A stretch of DNA of 64,000 nt, taken from assembly GCF_001542625.1 (NCBI RefSeq), contig NZ_CP016279.1, positions 4,898,001 to 4,962,000 of the forward strand, given 5' to 3'. The position numbers were made by a program, and so were the translations under genes. This DNA is from Streptomyces griseochromogenes (lineage in GTDB: Bacteria; Actinomycetota; Actinomycetes; Streptomycetales; Streptomycetaceae). The notes below the pieces were generated by a model. That model did not search any database, was not told the origin of the DNA, and was given only the letters and a program-made list of their open reading frames with translations. Shown here piece by piece: positions 26,297 to 33,595 of this stretch (positions are counted from its first letter, which is position 1; every line of letters begins with the position of its first letter).

Positions 26297-26836
26297 TCAT
26301 CCTTCTTCGTCGTCCAGGTCAGCCACGTCTCCAATGGCGATCCGCAGGTCATGCATGCCCTGCAGAATGTCGATGAGGGCTTCCTCCGCCCCGCCCAGAG
26401 CCCGTCGGGTTCCCTCGATGTCGCCGCGCTCCGCATGCAGATGGGCGCTGAGCGCATACACCGCTGTCATGGCGGCGGCAAAGGAAGCCTCCCGGCCAGG
26501 TGGAAGCTCCTCCGCGTCGGGCGCCACCTGCATCGCAGTGCGGTGCAGTCTGTTCGTCAGGATGTTGGCCGCAAGGCCGGGATCCGGGCCTACCTGCTCT
26601 GACCAGCCGACCACTGTGTTGAGGACGTCCTCGATCTCCTCCTCTTCGGTCAAACGCGTCGCGGCGGTGATTTCCAGCTCTGCCTTCGCCAGCAGACTCC
26701 CCAGAAGATGCAGACGGTCCTCTTCCCGCGGACCCTCGGGGCGCACCTCCGGATCGGCCACCGGCTCGGCCCCGAGAGCGGCCAGCGCGGCATGGACCTG
26801 TTCAGCGGTCACGGGACTCTCGCTACTGATGCTCAC
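26297..26836 (-). CDS. Hypothetical acidic helical protein
   Basis: About 179 aa, strongly acidic (C-terminus IGDVADLDDEEG) and predicted mostly helical, with no signal peptide or membrane segment. I recognise no domain. Codon use is typical of the host and there is no frame break, so the gene looks real. The GTG at 26836 has GAAGG 4 nt upstream; an ATG at 26878 would add 14 residues. Stand-alone gene on the minus strand between DUF1918 and an integrase remnant. Confidence 0.6.
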   Translation of the reverse strand: MSISSESPVTAEQVHAALAALGAEPVADPEVRPEGPREEDRLHLLGSLLAKAELEITAATRLTEEEEIEDVLNTVVGWSEQVGPDPGLAANILTNRLHRTAMQVAPDAEELPPGREASFAAAMTAVYALSAHLHAERGDIEGTRRALGGAEEALIDILQGMHDLRIAIGDVADLDDEEG

Positions 26837-26879
26837 GCCTTCAGCTTCACCCCACCGAGGCGCAACCGCCGCCCGCACA

Positions 26880-27214
26880 CACCGACGGGCTCAAGAAAAA
26901 TGCTCCCACTGTGCAGTGCGCAGGTAATCACAGCTGTTGCGGGCGAGGCTGTCGCTGCGGACGGCGCGATGGACGCGGAGGTGCTCGCGATCTGGCAGCC
27001 GCTGAAGTTCCAGCCAGCCTGGCCTTCACAGATGATGTCGCGGTTGTTCGTCAAATCCAAGATCTGGCGTTTGGGTGATTCTGCTGGTCAGAGCCGTGAT
27101 TTCCGCGTCCGGGTCAGCAAGTGGTCAGCATCGGTCCGGACGGTGTCCCGCGTTGCTGACCTGCGGCCCGCGGCAGGCCCTGCTGCGCCGCCCAGCGCCC
27201 GCTATGAAGGCTAG
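26880..27214. other. Gap holding one copy of a 20-bp direct repeat
   Basis: No gene. The notable sequence is GGTCAGCAAGTGGTCAGCAT at 27112-27131, which recurs with one mismatch at 43232-43251. It lies about 85 bp upstream of a degenerate tyrosine-recombinase remnant. Confidence 0.5.
27112..27131 (+). repeat. Direct-repeat copy A (att-like candidate)
   Basis: A 20-bp sequence matching 43232-43251 at 19 of 20 positions in the same orientation, with an internal GGTCAGCA/GGTCAGCA near-tandem. Its position beside an integrase remnant makes an attachment-site origin possible but unproven. Confidence 0.35.
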
Positions 27215-27427
27215 AACCTCCCTGCGGAGGACGGCGTCGGCATGTACTGCTTCCGGCACTATTCTGCCTCGAACGCGCCCGGGAAGGGGATACCGATCAC
27301 CGACGTGGCGGAATGGATGGGGCACAAGTCCATCGAGGAGACGTATCGCACTCACCGGCATCTGATGCCGGGCAGCATCACCAAGGCGGCCGGCATCTTG
27401 GACGCCGGCCTCTGGGAAGCGGCGTGA
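27215..27427 (+). pseudogene. Tyrosine recombinase (integrase) C-terminal remnant
   Basis: About 70 codons remain. NLPAEDGVGMYCFRHYSAS contains the Arg of the R-H-x-Y block, and DVAEWMGHKSIEETYRTHRH then LMPGSI is the C-terminal block. In functional relatives the last block reads with a tyrosine (RTYRHLMP type); here that position is His, so the catalytic nucleophile is lost. A stop codon precedes the fragment at 27212. It marks an old integration event. Confidence 0.75.
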
Positions 27428-27522
27428 TCGTCGGTGACGCGCGCTCGCCCGCGATGCCCCCGCCTGGAGCGATGGCAGCCTCGTCTCCATTGGCCATGAC
27501 GCCAGGCTGGTGGCAACAGGCG

Positions 27523-27889
27523 TTACGCCAGGTCGAGCAGCCCCTTGTACGAGCCGCCGAAGCCCTGGTGTTCGTCGGCCAGGTGGATTTCCAGGATCCA
27601 GTGGGCCCGCCACCTTCCTTGGACCGTGCGGCGGAGCGGTTGGTCGTTGTCCGGGCAGAGGAACGAACCCGCCTGCGCTGACCGGGCGTTCGTGGTCGGT
27701 GTCGTACCGACCAGGCGGCCGACGTGCCATCCGCTCGGCGTCCAGCCCGCCTTGGCGGCGACGTTCGCTGTGGCCCGGCGCGACCAGGTCGCGGGCCATG
27801 GCGTGGGCGAACATGGCCTGCGCCATCCGCTGTGCCTCCACCAGCCCCAGGGCGCGCAGCCGCTCGTCCATCCGGTCGGGTCCCGCCAT
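27523..27889 (-). pseudogene. M24 (aminopeptidase P-like) gene remnant, copy 1
   Basis: The start MAGPDRMDERLRALGLVEAQ and the following ARDLVAPGHSE are in one frame. The sequence then jumps to another frame that gives AAKAGWTPSGWHVGRLVG and WILEIHLADEHQGFGGSYKG down to the stop at 27523. These end blocks match the M24-like gene at 32908 ([38 protein letters not shown]). The middle of the gene, including the metal-ligand Asp residues, is deleted. Non-functional. Confidence 0.75.
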
Positions 27890-27920
27890 CGTGCCGTACC
27901 TCTTCTTCCGCTTGCTCTGC

Positions 27921-28697
27921 TTACGGGGTCGCGCGCACGATCACGAGCGAGCCTTCGTACGTCGGCTGACCGCGCAGGCGGCCGAACTCCTCGTCCCAGG
28001 CGCCGGATTCCAGGTCGTGGCGCAGGGTGTCGTCGAAGAGCTCGCGGACCCGGTCGTCGACGAAGCTCCAAGCCGAACACGCCTGGCGTGCGGCCGGGTT
28101 GAGGAGCATCTCGGGGCGGCCGTAGTACGCCTCGTTGAAGCCGTCCGTGCAGTCCAGGGGGATGGGCACACTCTGGACGGTCCAGGTGCCGCCCAACGCC
28201 TCGGTCAGCTCCTCGACGAGTGGGTAGCGGCGGGCTTCGGTGTCCAGCACCTCAGGTGCGTACCGGTACAGCCAGAAGTCCCGGACCAGCGCGGGATCGC
28301 AGGTCAGAATGACCACGGGCCCGCGAGTCACACGCCGCATCTCGCGCAGGCCGGCCCGGACGTCGGACCACTGATGCACGCTGAACAGCGTCATGGCCGC
28401 CTCGAACTCACCGTCGGCGAAGGGCAGCTCCTCGGCCACGGCATCGACCGCAGGAGCTAGGTGGGTCGGCCGCTGGGCACGCATCGACTCCGAGGGCTCG
28501 ACCGCCGTCACCGCACGCGCCGCGCTCTCGTACGAGCCGGCGCCGGCGCCGACGTTGAGCACTTTCCGGGCGTCGCCCAGGGCCTCGGCGATGAAGCGGG
28601 CGATCCGTTCGTCCGGCCGACGGTAGGAGGAGTATCCGGAGCCGATGGCGCCGTAGTCGACGTCGCCGGCGCTGCCGTCCTGGGTGCGTGTGGTCAT
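27921..28697 (-). CDS. Class I SAM-dependent methyltransferase
   Basis: 258 aa. Motif I reads KVLNVGAGAGSYESAARAVT (residues about 45-64), next to AVEPSESMRAQRP, then ELPFADGEFEAAMTLFSVHQ and MRRVTRGPVVILTCDP. The Methyltransf_11-type core is complete, with a C-terminal substrate domain rich in aromatic residues (GFNEAYYGRPEMLL). The acceptor is unknown. It lies downstream of the pyridoxamine-oxidase-like gene on the same strand with a gap of about 90 bp, so it may be co-transcribed. Weak Shine-Dalgarno before the ATG at 28697. Confidence 0.88.
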   Translation of the reverse strand: MTTRTQDGSAGDVDYGAIGSGYSSYRRPDERIARFIAEALGDARKVLNVGAGAGSYESAARAVTAVEPSESMRAQRPTHLAPAVDAVAEELPFADGEFEAAMTLFSVHQWSDVRAGLREMRRVTRGPVVILTCDPALVRDFWLYRYAPEVLDTEARRYPLVEELTEALGGTWTVQSVPIPLDCTDGFNEAYYGRPEMLLNPAARQACSAWSFVDDRVRELFDDTLRHDLESGAWDEEFGRLRGQPTYEGSLVIVRATP

Positions 28698-28787
28698 GGG
28701 GGGTACCTCGCCTCGTGAGCAGGGACAGGGGAAGGGATCCCCGCACGCCGGTCGGTTGTGCCGGTCGGAGTGTGGGGCATGGGCGAG

Positions 28788-29459
28788 CTACGACCAGAGC
28801 CGGAACCGCTGCCAACTGTCCCCGGCCCGCTCATAGCGCAACCGGGTGTGCACACGGCTCTTCGCCGCCTGCCAGAACTCCACCTCGGCCGGTGCGAGGG
28901 TGTAGCGAGTCCAGGCGGGGTCGACGAGTGAGGGCTCCTTGTCGATCAGGGCCAGGGACTCCACCAGAGCATGGTCGCGTTCAGCGGTGTCCGTGAGGTA
29001 CTGGCTCTGACGGCCCGACAGGGACTCGGCACGGGCGGTCGCCGACCGATCGAGGAAGTCGGCTGCGCTGTCGTGGGCGGAGCAGGGAGCCACGGTCCCG
29101 CGCAGGCGCACCTGTCGGCCGTGCTCGGGCCAGTAGAAGGTGAGCGCGGCCCGCGGATGGACAGCCAGCTGGCGTCCCTTGGGACTGAAGCCGTGCCCGG
29201 CGAACTGCCATCCCGAGGCGTCCACCCCTTTGAGGATCAGTACGCGTGCGTCTGGGTCGCCGGCCTCGTCGACGGTGGACAGGACCATCGCGTGCGGATC
29301 GCGCAGACCGCCCGTCACGGCCTCGGACAGCCAGGACAGAAACAGGCTCACGGGATCTGCCGGAGCCCGCTCGGGAACGAACTCCGGAAGCGGTCCGGCG
29401 AACACCTCGATGCCTCGCAGCCATCCACGGACTGCAGTGCCGTGATCTCCGTCCCTCAC
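28788..29459 (-). CDS. Pyridoxamine 5'-phosphate oxidase-family flavoenzyme
   Basis: 223 aa. The PNPOx-like split-barrel carries PHAMVLSTVDEAGDPDARVL, then LILKGVDASGWQFAGHG and LTFYWPEHGRQVRLRGTVA, the blocks that bind FMN in PdxH. The C-terminal dimerisation part ends RLRYERAGDSWQRFRLWS, close to the PdxH ending RL-x-P, but the arginines that bind PLP are not all evident. It may be a PdxH homologue with another substrate, such as the PhzG-type oxidases. The GTG at 29459 is chosen for the GGAGGAGG 7 nt upstream; the ATG at 29489 lacks a site. Confidence 0.85.
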   Translation of the reverse strand: MRDGDHGTAVRGWLRGIEVFAGPLPEFVPERAPADPVSLFLSWLSEAVTGGLRDPHAMVLSTVDEAGDPDARVLILKGVDASGWQFAGHGFSPKGRQLAVHPRAALTFYWPEHGRQVRLRGTVAPCSAHDSAADFLDRSATARAESLSGRQSQYLTDTAERDHALVESLALIDKEPSLVDPAWTRYTLAPAEVEFWQAAKSRVHTRLRYERAGDSWQRFRLWS

Positions 29460-29624
29460 CGGGCCGCCTCCTCCGCAGGACACCTTCATTGCCCCATCCT
29501 GCATCTGCGGATGATATTCGACAATCACCTGGCAAATGCTTATCTGAAGCCACAAGACGCATCGCTTGTAAGCGGTGGATGTTGGAGGTAGTGACGATGT
29601 GCATCTGTAGATCCCCGGTGCTCT

Positions 29625-29821
29625 GAAGCGGGCTCGCCGACCAGGGCGGCGATCACCTGGCCGCCGACGCGGCCGGCAAGCCACGTCTCGGCAGGCTCCT
29701 CGAAGCCGGGTTCGCAGTCGGTGCGGGGGACGGGGCAGGTGGCGCCGAGTGCTTCGAGGCGTTTGTCGGGCCGGCGACCGTGGCCGCAGAAGTCGTCGTA
29801 GCGGGAGTAGTGCCGCCATTT
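29625..29821 (-). pseudogene. Flavodoxin-domain fragment of a flavoprotein reductase
   Basis: A minus-strand frame with host-like codon use reads YSRYDDFCGHGRRPDKRLEA, LGATCPVPRTDCEPGFEEPA, then ETWLAG. This matches the C-terminal part of the flavodoxin domain of sulphite/nitrate-reductase-type flavoproteins (family pattern DFC-x-G-x2-LD-x2-L-x-LGA). There is no start codon and the NADPH/FAD domains are absent, so this is a relic. Confidence 0.5.
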
Positions 29822-29843
29822 CTGCCCGATTCCGGGCAGAAAT
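29818..29843. promoter_or_regulatory. Perfect 11-bp palindrome upstream of the LysE-type gene
   Basis: ATTTCTGCCCG-ATTC-CGGGCAGAAAT, 38 bp before the ATG at 29882. The short loop and AT-rich ends suit either a regulator site, such as that of an Lrp/AsnC-type protein often paired with LysE transporters, or a transcription stop. Confidence 0.5.
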
Positions 29844-29881
29844 ATGGACGTTCTCCAGCCGCCGACCTAGGGTGACCGGTC

Positions 29882-30231
29882 ATGATCACCTTGGATGCGA
29901 TAGGGACGTTCACCCTGATAGTGGGACTCCTTACGCTCACTCCCGGACTGGATACCGCACTCATCCTGCGCACCGCCTCAACCCGAAGATGGGCGCCTTC
30001 TACGTTGCGGTGCTTCCGCAGTTCATCCCCACCGGCGCCCCGCACATCGCTCTGGGCGTGCTCCTGGCCGGTGTGCACGTTTTCCTGGCCGTCGTCTGGT
30101 CCTGCGCACTGATCGCCCTCGCGCACGTGCTCCGGGACCGCCTGCAACGGCCTTCGGCCCGCCGCTACCTCGACCGCATCACCGGCACGGTCATCACCGC
30201 CTTCGGCATCCGGCTCGCGCTCGGACAGTGA
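29882..30231 (+). pseudogene. LysE-family amino-acid exporter, internally deleted
   Basis: The N-terminal helix MITLDAIGTFTLIVGLLTLT with PGLDTALILRTA is in one frame. From about 29980 another frame reads NPKMGAFYVAVLPQFIPTGA and ends RYLDRITGTVITAFGIRLAL at 30231. These are the two ends of a LysE/RhtB transporter, normally about 205-210 aa. About 90 central codons are missing and the halves are out of frame, so it cannot work. Confidence 0.8.
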
Positions 30232-30312
30232 GGCGCCGGTCGACCAACCGCAAGACGCCGACAGCTGCCGCGCGGGCAACCCGCCCATCACCCGAAACGA
30301 GAGGGCATCTGC

Positions 30313-30987
30313 ATGTACTCGCTCCCCACCAGCGCCGACGCCGTGGTCTTCGACTGCGACGGCCTGCTGGTCGATACCGAAGCGTGCTGGACCGTTGCAG
30401 AGGCGGCCATCTTCGCGGCGCACGGCCATCCCTTCGGTCCCGAACAGAAAGCACTCGTCATCGGCCGGACCGTTGAGGCCGCTGGAGAGGCCATGGCCCA
30501 ATACCTCGGGCGCCTCGGCGACGGTGCCGAACTCGCCTCCGAACTCCTCGAAGGAGTCCGCAAGGAGCTGGCCCGAGGCGCCGCAGCCCTCCCCGGGGCG
30601 GCGGAACTGGTGCGCGTCTGCCGGGCAGCCGTACCCGTCGCCGTAGCCAGCAACAGCCCTCGGGAGCTGCTGGACGCGGCACTGTGGTCGGCCGGCCTCG
30701 CCGACTGCTTCATCCACTCGTTCGCCGCTGACGAAGTACGTTCCCCCAAACCCGCACCAGAGCTCTACCTCACGGCATGCGAGACACTCGGTGTGGACCC
30801 GAAGCGTTCCGTCGCCTTCGAGGACTCGGCCACAGGCATCGCCTCGGCGCGTGCCGCCGGACTCTACATCGCGGTCGTACCGTCCCTTCCCGGAGCCGAC
30901 CTCGACCACGACTGGCTGGGCACCAGCCTGGCCGAGCCCGCATTGCAGGAGTGGGCCAGGGAACTCGGATGTGGCACTGCCTGCTGA
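30313..30987 (+). CDS. HAD-superfamily hydrolase (phosphatase/phosphomutase-like)
   Basis: 224 aa, subfamily I with a helical cap. Motif I is VVFDCDGLLVDTE with the nucleophile Asp and general acid Asp (residues about 13 and 15), motif II is VAVASNS, motif III contributes the Lys in RSPKPAPELY, and motif IV is VAFEDSATGIASARAAGL. This arrangement fits beta-phosphoglucomutase-like and GPP-type phosphatases. The substrate is unknown. It follows the LysE pseudogene by 82 bp and is convergent with the AraC gene. Confidence 0.9.
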   Translation: MYSLPTSADAVVFDCDGLLVDTEACWTVAEAAIFAAHGHPFGPEQKALVIGRTVEAAGEAMAQYLGRLGDGAELASELLEGVRKELARGAAALPGAAELVRVCRAAVPVAVASNSPRELLDAALWSAGLADCFIHSFAADEVRSPKPAPELYLTACETLGVDPKRSVAFEDSATGIASARAAGLYIAVVPSLPGADLDHDWLGTSLAEPALQEWARELGCGTAC

Positions 30988-31017
30988 CCTACCTTCTTCG
31001 ACTGCGGGGCAGGCTCA

Positions 31018-31836
31018 TCAGCGAGGTGAAGCGTGCCTCTCACGCCGCGCTGTTGGGTCGAGCCAAAAAGCATCGGGGCTCTTGTGTGCCGTTGGCGGTC
31101 GGCCGAGGAGCCTTTTGAACGCGGCAGTGTAGGCGGCCGGGTTGTCGTAGCCCAGCATGGCCGCGACGCGCGTCACGGGCATCCCCGCGGTGAGGTGCTG
31201 CAGGGAGTGCAGGATGCAGGCGCGTTGCCGCCATTGCGAGAAGCTCAAGCCGGTGCCGCGCTGGAACAGCCGGGCGAGAGTGCGTTCGCTGACGTTGAGG
31301 ACTGCGCACCAGCGTCCGGGCGGGTCGTGGATGTCGGGCTTCCGCAGAAACTCCTCGCACAGGTTGCGCAGCTGCGGATCGGATGGCAGCGGCACGTCGA
31401 GGGGCAGCGGGGTGAGGCTCTTGAGCTCGTGGAGGATGAGGGTGGCGACCGCTGCGTCACGGCTGTGCTCGGGATACCGGGGCTCCATCTCAACGGCCTC
31501 CAGGATCAGCTCTCGTAGCAGAGCGGAGACGTCAACGGCCTGGCATCGCGTGGGAAACCACGGCACGGCAGCGGGTTCGATGTAGAGGCTGCGGGTGCTG
31601 ACGCCTGTCATCTTGACCTGATGCCTGGTCATGGGCGGGATCATCACCGCGCGGGCGGTGGGAACCGTCCAGCTGCCGTCCGCTGTCTCGACCCGCATGA
31701 TGCCGGTGGCCGCGTAGAGGATTTGGGCACGGCGGTGCTCGTGCCGGACCAGCAGGTGGTCATCGGGATAGTCGGTGCCGATGGCCAGCACGGCACGATC
31801 GAGGCCGTCCACCTCCGCGACCAGGATGTTGCGCAT
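31018..31836 (-). CDS. AraC-family regulator with cupin-type sensor domain
   Basis: 272 aa. The N-terminal half is a cupin-like beta-barrel (VRHEHRRAQILYAATGIMRV, then WTVPTARAVMIPPMTRHQVK) that should bind a small ligand. The C-terminal half contains two helix-turn-helix units: LNVSERTLARLFQRGTGLSF and VTRVAAMLGYDNPAAYTAAF, ending in the family LLGRPP. It diverges from the TSUP transporter gene across 80 bp, so control of that exporter is the simplest inference. Confidence 0.9.
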   Translation of the reverse strand: MRNILVAEVDGLDRAVLAIGTDYPDDHLLVRHEHRRAQILYAATGIMRVETADGSWTVPTARAVMIPPMTRHQVKMTGVSTRSLYIEPAAVPWFPTRCQAVDVSALLRELILEAVEMEPRYPEHSRDAAVATLILHELKSLTPLPLDVPLPSDPQLRNLCEEFLRKPDIHDPPGRWCAVLNVSERTLARLFQRGTGLSFSQWRQRACILHSLQHLTAGMPVTRVAAMLGYDNPAAYTAAFKRLLGRPPTAHKSPDAFWLDPTARRERHASPR

Positions 31837-31916
31837 GCCATGAGGCTACGAGGGACCCTGCGATCTGTCTGCTCCGCGTAGGAAGCTGGCAAGTCATCGA
31901 TTGCCCGCCAGGCCGC

Positions 31917-32744
31917 GTGATCCCTAGCGTCTTGCCGGTGCCTACCTCGTTCTCCACTCTGTTGCTTTTCGGGTGCCTGACCGGCATCACGACGGTGCTC
32001 TTCGGCTTCGGCGGCGGTTTCATCACCGTCCCCGTCGTCTATGGCTTCCTGACGGTGACGGCGCGTTCCGGAGCGGACGCCATGCACGTCGCCGTCGCGA
32101 CCTCGGCAGCGGTCATGGTCGTCAATGCCACCGTGGCGGCGCTCGCGCATCGGCGTCAGGGCCGATTGCGCCGCGACTATGTCTGGCCGCTGGCAGTGTT
32201 CATCACGATCGGCGCCACCGCAGGATCCTTCGCAGCCACCTTGATCGGCGGTACAGCGCTGCGCCTGCTCTTCGGCGCCTACCTTGTGGTGACGATTGCC
32301 GACAGTCTGGTGCGGAAGGGCTTCCTGTCCGTGGCGCACCAGACCTGCCCGAAGCCCCTGGGCCGGGGCACGACCACCTTCGGTGGAATCGGCATCGGCT
32401 TGGTGGCCGCCGTGCTGGGCGTCGGCGGCAGTGTCATGACGGTCCCACTGCTCCGGCGTAAGGGTCTTCCCATGGCCGAAGCCACCGCCATGGCCAACCC
32501 CCTCAGTGTCCCTGTTGCCGTGGCCGCGACACTCGTCTACGCCCTTGCCCCCACCGCACCCGTCGGCACAGGTCAGTTCGGTTACGTCGATCTCACCGCA
32601 GGCGCCGCTCTACTCATCGGATCGCTGCCCGCCATCGCCGTGACGAGGCGAGTCACCAGCCGTGTCCCGGACCGCGTCCACTCCGCCGCCTACATCGTCC
32701 TTCTCATGATCGTACTGATCGTGATGGTGGCCGTAGGAGTCTGA
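31917..32744 (+). CDS. TauE/SafE (TSUP)-family membrane transporter
   Basis: 275 aa, with about eight hydrophobic segments in two repeats. The repeats begin GITTVLFGFGGGFITVPVVY and IGLVAAVLGVGGSVMTVPLL, the duplicated G-x-GGG-x3-VP signature of the TSUP family. Members export sulphite, sulphoacetate and other organic acids. It is divergent from the AraC regulator; the 80-bp gap contains a GGCAA/TTGCC dyad (31888-31905). The start is GTG at 31917, though GTG at 31938 is equally plausible. Confidence 0.87.
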   Translation: MIPSVLPVPTSFSTLLLFGCLTGITTVLFGFGGGFITVPVVYGFLTVTARSGADAMHVAVATSAAVMVVNATVAALAHRRQGRLRRDYVWPLAVFITIGATAGSFAATLIGGTALRLLFGAYLVVTIADSLVRKGFLSVAHQTCPKPLGRGTTTFGGIGIGLVAAVLGVGGSVMTVPLLRRKGLPMAEATAMANPLSVPVAVAATLVYALAPTAPVGTGQFGYVDLTAGAALLIGSLPAIAVTRRVTSRVPDRVHSAAYIVLLMIVLIVMVAVGV

Positions 32745-32907
32745 CTCGGTCGGCTATCGAACCCCTCGATTTACCGTGCCTGCGTCGATCGTCAGCCTTC
32801 TCTCTCGCTCGATCGCCCGGGGAGGGTACCCGGCACGTGCCAAGCCGTCGGAGTCCGGCCACTGGAATCCCGTTGCCGCTAGCGATCTGGCTGGCTACGT
32901 TCGGCCC

Positions 32908-33595
32908 ATGGCGGATGACGAACCGACACGTGCCGCACGCTTGCTGGATGCCCAGGCGAAGGCGGCGCGGCTGTTCGCGGAGATCGAGGCGCGGCCTGGT
33001 GGCGCCGGGCCAAGGGGAGCGGGCAGTCAGCGACCGCGTCCGGGACCTGGCGAACGAGCTGTTCGGGACGACCCGGCACTGGCACAAGCGGATCGTGCGG
33101 TCCGGGCCGAACACCCTCCTGCCGTACAAGGAGAACCCGCCGGACCGGGTGATCGGCGCGGACGACATCGTGTTCGCTGACTTCGGGCCGATTTTCGAGG
33201 AGTACGAGGCCGATTTCGGCCGGACCTTCGTCCTCGGCGAGGACCCGGTCAAGCACCGGCTGCGCGAGGACCTGCCTGAGGTCTTCAAGGCCGGCAAACG
33301 GTTCTTCGAGGCCGATCCGGAGATCACGGGTGCCGCCCTGCACGCCGAAGTCGCCCGGCTCGCCGCCGAGGCCGGCTGGGAGCCGGGCGGCTGGCACGCC
33401 GGGCATCTGGTCGGCGAATTCCCGCACGAGACGATCGACGGAGCGGACGTCGAGTCGTACATCACCCCTGCCAACGACACCCCGCTGCGGCGCACCGACA
33501 AGACCGGGCGCCGCTGTCACTGGATCCTGGAGATCCATCTCGTGGACCGTGAGCGGGGCTTCGGCGGGTTCTACGAGGAGTTGCTCACCCTCTGA
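32908..33595 (+). pseudogene. M24 (aminopeptidase P-like) peptidase gene, copy 2, frameshifted
   Basis: The ATG at 32908 opens MADDEPTRAARLLDAQAKAA and RLFAEIEAR. Near 32995 the expected continuation (GLVAPGQGERAVSDRVRDLA) is in another frame, which then runs intact to 33595. The catalytic domain is complete there: DDIVFADFGPIFEEYEADFG supplies Asp residues, GGWHAGHLVG the His and WILEIHLVD a Glu. A single indel separates the halves, so this could be a recent mutation or a sequence error. The 3' end overlaps the convergent molybdenum hydroxylase gene by 25 bp. Confidence 0.75.
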
